Source: a virus. Taken from it: a stretch of DNA of 29,429 nucleotides. Location: the IMG/VR virus record IMGVR_UViG_3300049432_000168, positions 1 through 29,429 of that record; one strand, given 5' to 3'. Of the stretch, positions 6,748-13,451 are shown piece after piece. Each line of letters starts with the position of its first letter. Within the stretch, counting starts at the first letter, position 1. Made by a program: the position numbers and the translations under genes. The notes below the pieces were generated by a model. The model was given only the letters and a program-made list of their open reading frames with translations, was not told where the DNA came from and did not search any database.

Positions 6748-9135
6748 TTACCTGTTCGATCCGCCTTTTGCGCCGCCGACAAAGCCCAGGTCATAGTAAT
6801 TACGAACGTCCTCCTGACCTGCTGATTTTCCGGTGTCTTCTTCTTTTTTAACGTCCGCCGCGCCGCCGGATTTATTGGTGATAATTACTTCAATAGCTTT
6901 ATTCAAGCCTTGCAATCCTTCTTTTTCGGCGATTGCGAGCAGACGCTTGCCGTTAGCGTCAATTTCTTTCTGCACGGCTAATTTTTCCTTTTCTATTTGC
7001 AGAGAATCTCGCTCAAAATTTGCACGCCGTTCGGCTTCCGATTCGGCTGCTGCGGCAATTTTGTTTCTTAAATCGGAATTGATTTCATTCGGATTAAGCC
7101 CGGATGTTAATGAAAGCAGCTTTCGGTCGGCAATCGCTCTTTCTTCGACGTTTGAAATACCCGAATTGATAATGTCAATCTGTTTTTTCAATCTGTCGTT
7201 GAGCGTCAAATCATTATCGCTCTCGCGCAAACGGTCATTTGCTAAAGCGGTTTGCAATGAATTTTGATTAAGATTATTAAAGCTGGAATCAGGCGAATTA
7301 CCGATAAAACCAAGATTGCCAAACATTCGAGTTTCGTAAATATCGCGCTTCTGATTGTCGGTTAATTTATCGAATCCGCCTGCCTGATTAGCTAAGAATG
7401 AGCCGAAAGAGCCGCCGAAGTTGGGGAAAAATCCGCCGGTTTCCGCCGAGCGTCGCGCCACGTCGTCAATCCTTTTTCGTATTGTTTCGGGAGATTCCTG
7501 CGGATTGCGAAAATTGCGAGCGCGTTCTCTCAAATCGAAAATTGATAAATTATTATCAATCCGCGTCTCGAATAGCGCGTTAGATTTTAGTTTCTGCTGC
7601 ATCGCAATCGCTTTTGATTGTAAATCGGCGTCCAATCCTTTTAAGTTTTCGCGAAGTGATTTCAAAGCTTTCTCGCCTTCGCTGAAGACGCGGACGAAAG
7701 GATTATCAGAATTCGTTTTGCTGAAAAGATTGTCGAAGGCGGAATTGTAAGTTTTACCCAGTTCCTCGACTTTTTTCTTTCCGTCTTCAACGGATTTGTT
7801 GAATTTTTCCTGCGCTTTTATCGCATCTTCCTGCGACTTTTTCCAACTATCCCAACGCTGATTAAACGAATCGTTTGACGTTTTTACGCTTTTTTGCTGA
7901 AGGGCGTCAAGCTGGGCGTTAACAGCGATAATTTGATTTTTGAGACGTTCAAAGTTTTCGTTCGGTTTTGAGACGAGTTTGCCGTCTTCGACCGTCGGAA
8001 GATTGGCGGGCGTCAGCTTTAAAAGCTGTTCCAAGCCGGCGCGTTTATTTTTTAATTCTTCCTGCGTGTTCGTTTGCACCGAAGCAGAAAAACGACGGTC
8101 AAAATCCGCTTGTTTTCGCAACTCTTCAAAATCCTTTAACGCTTGTTTCGTTGATAAAATTTGATTATTAACAGCAGCCGAAATCGCGTTTTCGACTTTA
8201 AGGCGTCTTTCGGCTTCTTCACGAATATTTTCAGTTATTTTGACAATCCCGTAACCGACGGCGGCAATCGCGCCGAACGTGGCGAGCGTCGTCATCGAAA
8301 CAGCGTTTACGGCAAGCATTCCCTTGGCTGCGGCGTTAAAAGGACGATTAAACCCTTCGGGCGCAAAATCGTCGGTCAACTCTAAAACCGTCGCTTGAAG
8401 GTCGGTGATGCCCCCGCGCCGACCACCGCCGGAACGCGCTCCGACTTTGCCGCCGCTTTGTCGTTTCTCGTATTGCTGTTGCCTCGAAGAAAGTTTATCG
8501 AAATTATTTTGCGCTTGAACCAGGTCGTTATTTAATTCGTCAATTAAAGTTTTATTGTTTGTTTGTTTGAGCGCGTTGTTGATCCTCAGAATATCGGCTT
8601 GAGTTTTTCCTAATTGGTCATGAAGACGAATACCCGCTTTTGTCAGCCCGTCGAATTTACCCGCGTCAATCCTTTCGGAATTTAATTTTTGAATTTCAAG
8701 CCGTGATTTTTTAACGCTTTCAAAAAGCGCGTTGTCGGGTTTTCCGAATTCTTTAGATTGCAGCGGGTTCGATTTATTCGGAAACAATTCCGGTCTAGTG
8801 GATTGGTTAATTGAGGCTTTTGCCGTGTCAATGCTCGCCGCTATTCTTTCAGACGCGCTTTTGACCAATCTTTCCTCGTTTTCTAAATAACGTGAAATCG
8901 TCGGCGGCAATCCAAAATTTTCGACTTTTGTTTTTAGTGAATCAACGCCGCCAGCGAGCTTACTTACAGCGTCCGTGCCTTTCGTCAGATCGGCGGCAAG
9001 CCCTTGCCCGAAAGTCGGATTTTGACCTAACGAATTAAGTTTAGTGTCGAGATTGACGAGTTTTGTATTGAGCGCATCTATTTTCGCGTCGTCTTTATCG
9101 TCAAATATAAATCTCGTCAAAAGCTCGTTAGCCAT
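6748..9135 (-). CDS. Tail tape measure protein
   Basis: About 795 residues, mostly alpha-helical and coiled-coil, rich in Lys, Glu, Gln, Asn and Leu, with long charged heptad stretches (about residues 20-270 and 320-750). One hydrophobic segment (MLAVNAVSMTTLATFGAIAAVGYGIV, near residues 275-300) is the membrane-insertion segment typical of tape measures. Family role: sets tail length and helps DNA enter the cell. It follows the tail chaperones in operon order but is separated from them by cargo island B. I prefer the ATG at 9135 (MANELLTRF); a longer frame from a TTG at 9171 would begin inside the arm of the upstream hairpin. No Shine-Dalgarno sequence precedes 9135, unlike many other genes here, so the hairpin element may matter for its expression. 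Confidence 0.88.
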   Translation of the reverse strand: MANELLTRFIFDDKDDAKIDALNTKLVNLDTKLNSLGQNPTFGQGLAADLTKGTDAVSKLAGGVDSLKTKVENFGLPPTISRYLENEERLVKSASERIAASIDTAKASINQSTRPELFPNKSNPLQSKEFGKPDNALFESVKKSRLEIQKLNSERIDAGKFDGLTKAGIRLHDQLGKTQADILRINNALKQTNNKTLIDELNNDLVQAQNNFDKLSSRQQQYEKRQSGGKVGARSGGGRRGGITDLQATVLELTDDFAPEGFNRPFNAAAKGMLAVNAVSMTTLATFGAIAAVGYGIVKITENIREEAERRLKVENAISAAVNNQILSTKQALKDFEELRKQADFDRRFSASVQTNTQEELKNKRAGLEQLLKLTPANLPTVEDGKLVSKPNENFERLKNQIIAVNAQLDALQQKSVKTSNDSFNQRWDSWKKSQEDAIKAQEKFNKSVEDGKKKVEELGKTYNSAFDNLFSKTNSDNPFVRVFSEGEKALKSLRENLKGLDADLQSKAIAMQQKLKSNALFETRIDNNLSIFDLRERARNFRNPQESPETIRKRIDDVARRSAETGGFFPNFGGSFGSFLANQAGGFDKLTDNQKRDIYETRMFGNLGFIGNSPDSSFNNLNQNSLQTALANDRLRESDNDLTLNDRLKKQIDIINSGISNVEERAIADRKLLSLTSGLNPNEINSDLRNKIAAAAESEAERRANFERDSLQIEKEKLAVQKEIDANGKRLLAIAEKEGLQGLNKAIEVIITNKSGGAADVKKEEDTGKSAGQEDVRNYYDLGFVGGAKGGSNR

Positions 9136-9149
9136 AGATTTAATGATTA

Positions 9150-9247
9150 AAAAATGCGAAACGCCTTGCAAAATCCTCCCTCGGAAGAAATTGCAAGGCG
9201 TTTAACTCTTGCGGACGTTCTGAAAAAGCAGAACAACTCAAATTGTT
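9150..9247 (-). ncRNA. Two-hairpin RNA element, copy 1 (before tape measure)
   Basis: Read on the minus strand, this has a small hairpin (GTTCTG-CTTTTT-CAGAAC, 9217-9234), a conserved linker (CCGCAAGAGTTAAACGCC), then a 13-bp perfect stem (AAACGCCTTGCAA with TTGCAAGGCGTTT, 9159-9203). The stem contains a TTT/ATTT internal loop and a short inner stem (CTTCC/GGAGG). A T-rich run follows 3-4 bases later. It is the same as 22290-22385 except for changes that keep the pairing, so RNA structure appears to be under selection. It sits at the exit edge of cargo island B, just before the tape measure start. Possible roles: intrinsic terminator, antitermination site or leader. The type assigned is structural, not a proven transcript. 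Confidence 0.7.
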
Positions 9248-9330
9248 ATTCAATTTACATTAAAAACTTATTTACTTCAATTTATGTATTACTTTTCTGA
9301 GCATTTCGGTTTGATTTCCTTATTTGAAAA

Positions 9331-9858
9331 TTATCTTCTTCTCGCTCTATTCCGCATATGAGGACTAACATAAGTCCCGTTTTTTCGGTAATAACCTTTT
9401 ACCGAAACCGATTTTGAGCCGCTCGAATAGCCGGAAGATGAACTATAATAATCATCGTTTGATGAATAATCGGGAGTTGGCGACGGAGTTGACCAATTAG
9501 GCGATGAATAGTTCGGCGCTACATAAACGTCTTTTGGTTTGCGCGTGATAACCATCGGTTTAAGTTCGGGCGTCGGAGTCGGCGAAGGCTTCTGCGGTAA
9601 AGGCTTGAGTAGTTCCGTATATTCATCAATTTCCGCTTGATTTTCCGCAATTCTTTGTTTTGATTGCAGGTTAAAATTAACAATCAGAACTATGCCTGTC
9701 ACAACGAAAAATACAATCAAAAAATATGTGAAAAATCTCAAGGATGAAGGTTTTTGAATGTTCGGCTTTCGCGATGGAATCGGCAAATAACGCTTGCCTT
9801 GAATCTTTTTCGGCGCAAATTCTTTTAATCCGCTATTGACCCGGTGATGAGGATTCAT
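9331..9858 (-). CDS. Cargo membrane-anchored protein with C-terminal GYYRKNGTYV motif
   Basis: A 175-residue protein: a basic N-terminus, one membrane helix (about residues 42-62, FFTYFLIVFFVVTGIVLIV), a short coiled segment, a Pro-Thr-rich linker (PTPTPELKP, STPSPTPDY), a Ser/Tyr-rich stretch, and a C-terminal VKGYYRKNGTYVSPHMR block. That closing block (GY-RK-GTYV-x-x-H-x-R) recurs at the ends of many bacterial secreted or periplasmic proteins of unknown role. The predicted topology is an inner-membrane anchor with an extracytoplasmic tail. It is not a recognised virion protein and lies in cargo island B after an attC-like repeat. Its leader and first codons are partly duplicated at 28320-28412. 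Start: ATG at 9858, with AAAGGAAAA about 15 bases upstream. Confidence 0.7.
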   Translation of the reverse strand: MNPHHRVNSGLKEFAPKKIQGKRYLPIPSRKPNIQKPSSLRFFTYFLIVFFVVTGIVLIVNFNLQSKQRIAENQAEIDEYTELLKPLPQKPSPTPTPELKPMVITRKPKDVYVAPNYSSPNWSTPSPTPDYSSNDDYYSSSSGYSSGSKSVSVKGYYRKNGTYVSPHMRNRARRR

Positions 9859-9950
9859 TAATTTGATTTTGATTTTCCTTTAGGTAGGTTTCGAGTAGCC
9901 AAATCAATAATAACAGTTCGGGTGAGGGGAAATCAATAGATTTTAACGGG
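9849..9950 (-). repeat. Leader repeat, copy 1 (upstream of the 9331-9858 gene)
   Basis: Read on the minus strand this holds CCGTTAAAATCT, then TTTCCCCTC-A-CCCGAACTG, TATTATTGATT and GGCTACTC, then a spacer and the gene's first codons (ATGAATCCTCATCA). The same order is found on the plus strand at 28320-28412 with only a few substitutions in the central 40 bases. It may carry the promoter of the 9331-9858 gene (TATTAT as a possible -10), but no good -35 is visible. Confidence 0.65.
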
Positions 9951-10033
9951 CGCGAATGGAAAAGGACTGGCAAATTTGTGGAATCTTTTCAAGTCGCTGC
10001 TTCGTCCTCACGACCATTGAATTGTTCGGCGGC
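9941..10033 (-). other. attC-like recombination site after the 10048-10563 gene
   Basis: On the minus strand: an inverse-core-like GCCGAAC (10027-10033), then AATTCAATGG and AGGAC pairing with GTCCT and CCATT across a ~35-base loop, and a core-like GTTAAAA (9941-9947). This matches attC layout (R'' RYYYAAC, paired L''/L', R' GTTRRRY), with one mismatch in each core. It lies just 3' of a minus-strand gene, where a cassette attC belongs. The left half closely matches 10971-11044. The degenerate cores make it weaker than the site at 23733-23835. Confidence 0.5.
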
Positions 10034-10047
10034 GCGTAAATAACGGA

Positions 10048-10563
10048 CTATCTTACACTGCCAGAAGGTGTTGGTGATGGTATTGCCGTCGGTGTTGGGC
10101 TTGGTTTAGAGATAAGTTGCCGCATCAGCAATTCTAAAAGTTTCTTTATTCCTTCCTCAACTGCAAGCTCAGTCCCCGCTTTTACTATTTCCCTGACAAT
10201 CTCGGTGATTTTCTCAATCAATTCTGGACTAGGTGGTATATTATATTGAATGAAAATTCTTACAATTTCTAATACTGCTGATGAAATTGATATATGACCA
10301 TCTTTTGCCCTTCTCAAGACGCTTCTGAAGCTATCTTCTGCATTTCTAGTTTCCTGTTCTTGCTCCAAAGATCTAGTTACAACTGTGCGTGTTCGTGTCG
10401 GCACATAAAACTCATCTTCTATAACCGACCCGATGCCACTACCGAAAAGACTCGATAAAATCGTCATTGCTAGGAACATCGTCGGACCAAACTTCCTAAA
10501 CATCCAATTCGATTCTCCCTTGGTAGGAGTTGCTGAAGGCGAATTTTCTTTGTTTTCATTCAT
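10048..10563 (-). CDS. Cargo single-pass membrane protein, helical, unknown function
   Basis: A 171-residue protein: a polar N-terminus of about 24 residues, one hydrophobic segment (about 25-47, FGPTMFLAMTILSSLFGSGIG), then a largely helical charged domain (RNAEDSFRSVLRRAKDGHISIS, PELIEKITEIVREIVKAGTELAVEEGIKKLLELL) and a Pro/Ser/Thr tail (PSPTPTAIPSPTPSG). I recognise no family. The Pro-Thr tail resembles the linker of the neighbouring 9331-9858 protein, so both may work at the cell envelope. A good AGAGG lies about 10 bases upstream of the ATG at 10563. An attC-like site follows its stop. Base composition is more AT-rich than the virion genes. Confidence 0.65.
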   Translation of the reverse strand: MNENKENSPSATPTKGESNWMFRKFGPTMFLAMTILSSLFGSGIGSVIEDEFYVPTRTRTVVTRSLEQEQETRNAEDSFRSVLRRAKDGHISISSAVLEIVRIFIQYNIPPSPELIEKITEIVREIVKAGTELAVEEGIKKLLELLMRQLISKPSPTPTAIPSPTPSGSVR

Positions 10564-10590
10564 ATGATTTTCCTCTCGTAAAGATATAAG

Positions 10591-10827
10591 TTAAGAAAAT
10601 AGCGAAGCCATCGAACTGTGTATTAACACCAATGCCATTGATAACATTCCAAAACTCTCAGTATTATCAATGGAATCTGCCGTTTCGACACTTGATAATA
10701 CTTTTATATCAAGTCTCTGCCTTATTTCCATATAGTTGCCGTTCCAACAAATTTTGTTTTTTATCAAAGGTGATTTAGCCTGAAAATAAAGTCTTATTAT
10801 TTGTGCAAAAGCCGAAAATCCCGACAT
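10591..10827 (-). CDS. Small hypothetical cargo ORF, uncertain
   Basis: A 78-residue frame with mixed composition, no clear domain and a weakly hydrophobic C-terminal end (FGMLSMALVLIHSSMASLF). The ATG at 10827 has no good Shine-Dalgarno sequence. It lies between a copy of the 60-bp repeat and the gene starting at 10563, in the same direction, with a 27-base gap to that gene. It could be a real small cassette gene or a chance frame; nothing in it favours a function. Confidence 0.3.
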   Translation of the reverse strand: MSGFSAFAQIIRLYFQAKSPLIKNKICWNGNYMEIRQRLDIKVLSSVETADSIDNTESFGMLSMALVLIHSSMASLFS

Positions 10828-10861
10828 CTGCTTTATTTTTCGTCTTCACCTTTGCGTTCGT

Positions 10862-10925
10862 CGGCGGTCTGTATATAATGACTTTTTACCTCGGAATCTT
10901 ACGCATTTTTTGAAAATAATTTCAG
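10862..10925 (-). repeat. 60-bp cargo repeat, copy b
   Basis: On the minus strand it begins AAATTATTTTCAAAAAATG, then GTAAGATT, CGAGGT and AGTCATTA. It aligns with 12280-12340 (minus strand) and 22475-22534 (plus strand). The first half matches best and the second half is diverged. In each copy the repeat lies upstream of a cargo gene and points the same way as that gene. Confidence 0.6.
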
Positions 10926-10970
10926 GCAATAAAAAAAGCTCGTTTAAGCCTCAAATGTAAGTTGAAAATG

Positions 10971-11044
10971 ATGTACGCGATTTGGCGGGAAAGACGAGTG
11001 CGAAGTCGCTGCCCTCGCCGTCCGCGTCCATTGAATTGTTGGGT
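10971..11044 (-). other. attC-like half site after the 11087-12172 gene
   Basis: On the minus strand it starts with a perfect inverse core ACCCAAC (11038-11044). AATTCAATGGACGCGG follows, whose ATGGACGCG pairs with CGCGTACAT (10971-10979) with one mismatch. Inner arms GGCG(a)GGG and CCCGCC also pair, leaving one extrahelical base as in attC folds. The right-hand core (GTTRRRY) is missing at the expected place, so the site is incomplete. It follows the 3' end of the 11087-12172 gene, as expected for a cassette. It shares AACAATTCAATGG and AGCGACTT with the site at 9941-10033. Confidence 0.45.
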
Positions 11045-11086
11045 GTTGGTTGAGCAATATCTCTGAAACAATTAAAGTAAGTTTTA

Positions 11087-12172
11087 TTAATCTAGCTGTA
11101 TACCCATATTTTTCAGCAAATCTTGAATCTTCTCAATTACTTTGGGCTTTCGTAATATATACCTTTCAAAAACTAGCTTTGCCTCCTCTGCTTGAGCAGA
11201 AATTGCTTCAAAAGATTTTTTATATAGATTGTGCAAATTATTGGGGTCAGTGTCAGTTTTTTCTAATAAAACTTCGATAGTTATGCCATACCTTCCGTTG
11301 ATAAAAGGTAAATAATGCTGAACTATTAAAGATTTGTCTGTTATTACAATAACAAAAGGAAATAAGTCTTTATGGATTTTAACATTTAGTTTTTTTTGAT
11401 TAGGAAATATACGCTCGTCGTACTTAAGGTTCAAAACTTGTTCAATAGAATGAATAGCTTGTTGCCATATTCCACTTGGGTCTTGCGGGCGCCGTTGTTT
11501 ACACTCAGTCCTAAAATGTGAATCTTGGTCGTATGGATTAGCAAACACAAAGCTAAACTCGATTGGTTTTTGTTGCAATTTGCTTTCAATGAGAGTAATC
11601 ATTGGTTGTTCGTCAACATCCGTTGGAAATAATTCATTTAATGTTCTTCCAGCAATGTAAACATATTTTTCGGCATCACTAACCAATTCCGTCACTCTTT
11701 CTCGCCAATTTTTCATCTCTGGATCTGTGTTCCTTTGGTAAAGAGCAGTTATTTTTAATTCAGAGGATGATTTTAGAATAGAATTTAAGTCCCCAACCTT
11801 TTGAATTGTGTTTTCTAACTGCTTATTTACCAATTTTGTTAATTCCTGAGCTCTTGTTTCTGCTTGAGTGAGAAGTTGTTCTGTATTTCCTTGGATCCCT
11901 TTTACAGGTTCGACAAACTCCAAATGCTGTAATGTCATATCAAACAACCGTGAGACAATAGGCGCAATGAGCAAGGCTATACCTAAATCGTGTACAATTT
12001 TAGGCAAAATCTTATAAAATCCTGGTGCAGTTTCTGGAACCACCCAAATATTTCCTACTAAAATTAGAACAACTCCTAAAGCAAAAGTAAGAAAAAGAAT
12101 TAATCGTTTTCTATCTTCTCGTGTCATAAACTTCTTGCCTTCTTGAGTCACAAATTTCTTGTCCCATTCCAA
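11087..12172 (-). CDS. Cargo membrane protein with coiled coil and PLD-like C-terminal domain (putative)
   Basis: A 361-residue protein: two membrane helices (about residues 24-44 and 58-77), a coiled coil (about 95-138), and a cytoplasmic alpha/beta domain (about 140-360) containing MKNWRERVTELVSDAEKYVYIAGRTLNELF and later VKIHKDLFPFVIVITDKSLIV. The second block recalls degenerate phospholipase-D-like domains attached to signalling or defence membrane proteins, where a strand ending in GxxL is followed by a H/K-x-D strand pair. A full HxKxxxxD motif is not present, so catalysis is doubtful. The gene begins 12 bases after a core-like GTTGGGC and is followed by an attC-like half site, the layout of an integron cassette. 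A phage-defence effector is possible but unproven. Confidence 0.65.
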   Translation of the reverse strand: MEWDKKFVTQEGKKFMTREDRKRLILFLTFALGVVLILVGNIWVVPETAPGFYKILPKIVHDLGIALLIAPIVSRLFDMTLQHLEFVEPVKGIQGNTEQLLTQAETRAQELTKLVNKQLENTIQKVGDLNSILKSSSELKITALYQRNTDPEMKNWRERVTELVSDAEKYVYIAGRTLNELFPTDVDEQPMITLIESKLQQKPIEFSFVFANPYDQDSHFRTECKQRRPQDPSGIWQQAIHSIEQVLNLKYDERIFPNQKKLNVKIHKDLFPFVIVITDKSLIVQHYLPFINGRYGITIEVLLEKTDTDPNNLHNLYKKSFEAISAQAEEAKLVFERYILRKPKVIEKIQDLLKNMGIQLD

Positions 12173-12177
12173 AAGAC

Positions 12178-12184
12178 GCCCAAC
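12178..12184 (-). other. attC/attI-type core site GTTGGGC before the 11087-12172 gene
   Basis: On the minus strand GTTGGGC fits the GTTRRRY integron crossover core. It lies 6 bases before the ATG region of the cargo gene at 12172, at the distance usual for cassette genes. A 7-base match alone is weak; the support comes from the perfect ACCCAAC inverse core at the other end of the same gene. Confidence 0.35.
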
Positions 12185-12212
12185 TTTGTATTAAACTGAA
12201 TTAAATTTGTGT

Positions 12213-12241
12213 ATTATACGGAATTATTTATAATTCACTAA
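12213..12241 (-). promoter_or_regulatory. Putative promoter with overlapping palindrome for the 11087-12172 gene
   Basis: On the minus strand a perfect -10 TATAAT (12213-12218) stands 17 bases from TTAGTG (12236-12241), a poor -35. The spacer holds a 16-base palindrome (GAATTAT/ATAATTC, 12221-12236) that could be an operator. It points at the cargo gene starting 40 bases downstream and would let island B be expressed independently of the late operon. Confidence 0.4.
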
Positions 12242-12279
12242 TCTTCACCTTTCACCTGTCGAGCGGATAAAATACAAAC

Positions 12280-12340
12280 CGCTTTTATTAGTAATGCCAA
12301 AACACATCGAAATCTTACGCTTTTTCTTAAAAATAATTTT
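12280..12340 (-). repeat. 60-bp cargo repeat, copy a
   Basis: On the minus strand it runs AAAATTATTTTTAAG, GCGTAAGATTTCGATG, TGTTTTGGCATTAC, TAATAAAAGCG. The last 34 bases differ from the copy at 22475-22534 (plus strand) at a single position, and the motif TCCGCTCGA follows both copies a little downstream. It is the first sequence of island B after the terminator and precedes its first gene. Confidence 0.75.
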
Positions 12341-12365
12341 ATAAAGGAGATATTAAGAGGTTGAA

Positions 12366-12400
12366 AAATAAAAAAGACTCTCGAAAAACGAGAATCTTTT
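12366..12400 (-). terminator. Intrinsic terminator at the entry side of cargo island B
   Basis: On the minus strand: AAAAGATTCTCG, loop TTTTT, CGAGAGTCTTTT, then TTTATTTTT. The stem is about 11 bp with one mismatch, followed by a long T-run. It lies after the tail chaperone block and before the cargo genes, so it would stop late transcription before the tape measure unless antiterminated. Confidence 0.8.
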
Positions 12401-12442
12401 GAGAGATTAGACGAGTTCGCCAAAAGCACACAAATTTGGAGA

Positions 12443-12622
12443 TTAGAGTGGCTTTTCCGCGAACTCTTTCTTAATTGTTTCCAAATCCAGTCGGATTGTA
12501 TGCTTTTCCCGGTGATGCACGACTTTGAAACATAACTGTTTTTTACCGCCGCTCGTTTCAATCCAGTAACCTTTCAGCGCGCATCCGACATCTTTTCATT
12601 CAATTTTCTTTTTGTCGCTCAT
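12443..12622 (-). pseudogene. Small coupled tail-region gene with an in-frame TGA at codon 9
   Basis: The frame starts MSDKKKIE at an ATG (12622) overlapping the stop of the GT extension as ATGA. It then meets TGA and continues for 50 sense codons (KDVGCALKGYWIETSGG...LDLETIKKEFAEKPL) to TAA at 12443-12445. The downstream part has coherent protein-like composition and the ATGA coupling implies an original gene of 59 codons. Because TGA also ends neighbouring genes, general UGA recoding is unlikely. A point mutation, readthrough, or a base-call error are the options. I do not recognise the family. The phage tail block ends here, followed by the terminator at 12366-12400. Confidence 0.55.
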
Positions 12623-13388
12623 TTCGGCGTGTTTGCTTTCCTTTCCGCGTCGCGTATCTTTTCCCAGCGCCTTTCTTCAGCTTTATAAACACCGACCATC
12701 GCAGCGGTTTTTATCGTCATCCGTTCGGGCGAAAGTTCGGACAAATTGATCGTTTGATAAAGAACTCGCTCAAACCGCTCAAACTGAAAATCCGTCTTAC
12801 CGAGAAAATCAAAGACCAGTTGTTCCGTGTCGGTTTTGAATATGTCGCGCTCTTGTTTCTGCGGGCAATCCGCGCAAAATTTCCAGCGTTTCAAATCAAA
12901 ATACTTCGTTCCGTTCGGGCATTCAGTCGGGCAGTTGGAAAAAGCCGCGTCAAGGTCTTTTTTCTTTTCCGCGTAGTCGAAATAACAGCGGGCGACGGCG
13001 CGGAATTTTACAAAAAATCGATCTCCGGGTTGAACTGCAAATTGTAAGCGTTATACGCCGCTCTGATCACGCGCTCATTTTCCGGCGTTCTATCGCCGAA
13101 GAATCTTTTCATAGCGTCGAGCGTGCTTTCCGCATCTTCAATCAAGGGCTGCCGCTGAAATTCGCCTTTTATCTTGACGAGCTTTTGCGGAGCTTCAGCC
13201 GACCATTCACTGATCGCCGTAATGCGAATATCAAAATCTTTTTGATACTTTTGATCGTCGCTGTCGGCGATGTCATTGAGCTGTTGATTTACATCATCAA
13301 CTTCGGCAACAGTTGCCATTCGCGGATGAAAAACAATCTTTTCGTCGCCGTATCCGACCTTAAAAGGTTTTAATTCTGCTGATTTCAT
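12619..13388 (-). CDS. GT-type tail assembly chaperone, made by -1 frameshift from the G gene
   Basis: The G frame (13008-13388) ends GAT TTT TTG TAA. Slipping back one base on T TTT TTG (13011-13017) continues as FFVKFRAVARCYFDYAEKKKDLDAAF... with no stop until 12619, adding about 130 residues. The extension has two Cys-rich clusters (SNCPTECPNG, FCADCPQKQ), then a helical C-terminal part. This matches the lambda G/GT layout: the long product bridges tape measure and tail tube during assembly, and the ratio of short to long product is set by slippage. The extension has no good start codon of its own; the only candidate lies well inside the conserved part. The following small gene overlaps its stop as ATGA. 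Efficiency and any stimulatory structure are unknown. Confidence 0.8.
13008..13388 (-). CDS. G-type tail assembly chaperone
   Basis: A 126-residue protein beginning SAELKPFKVGYGDEKIVFHPRMATVAEVDDV, with a charged helical C-terminal half. It has the size, place (between tail tube and tape measure) and frameshift-prone 3' end of the short tail chaperone of siphoviruses. Family role: coats the tape measure before tail tube polymerisation, then leaves. Start: ATG at 13388, without a visible Shine-Dalgarno sequence. A 115-base spacer upstream separates it from the tail tube gene and contains a hairpin (13452-13500). Confidence 0.8.
   Translation of the reverse strand: MKSAELKPFKVGYGDEKIVFHPRMATVAEVDDVNQQLNDIADSDDQKYQKDFDIRITAISEWSAEAPQKLVKIKGEFQRQPLIEDAESTLDAMKRFFGDRTPENERVIRAAYNAYNLQFNPEIDFL
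13011..13017 (-). promoter_or_regulatory. T TTT TTG programmed -1 frameshift site
   Basis: This is a classic X XXY YYZ heptamer in the correct phase (GAT TTT TTG TAA), so both tRNAs can re-pair after a one-base backward slip. The zero-frame stop is the very next codon, so ribosomes that do not slip terminate at once. Confidence 0.8.
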
Positions 13389-13451
13389 AAAATTGTAAAA
13401 TTGTTAAAAACTTGAATTGTGTGTTGCTTTTTGCGTTTTTATGCTTGTCCA

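Noticed and set aside
9135-9171. Upstream extension of the tape measure from TTG at 9171
   Set aside because: It lies in the right arm of the conserved hairpin, and the GGAGG nearby is only 3 bases from the TTG. The ATG at 9135 is preferred.
10929-10950. GCTCGTTTAAGC-like hairpin followed by a T-run on the minus strand
   Set aside because: The stem has only 3-4 pairs, too short for a confident terminator call, though it is near the end of the attC-like region.
12238-12561. A 107-codon minus-strand frame
   Set aside because: It spans the terminator and the 60-bp repeat and has poor protein-like composition, while the overlapping other frame (12443-12622) reads as the real, though broken, gene.
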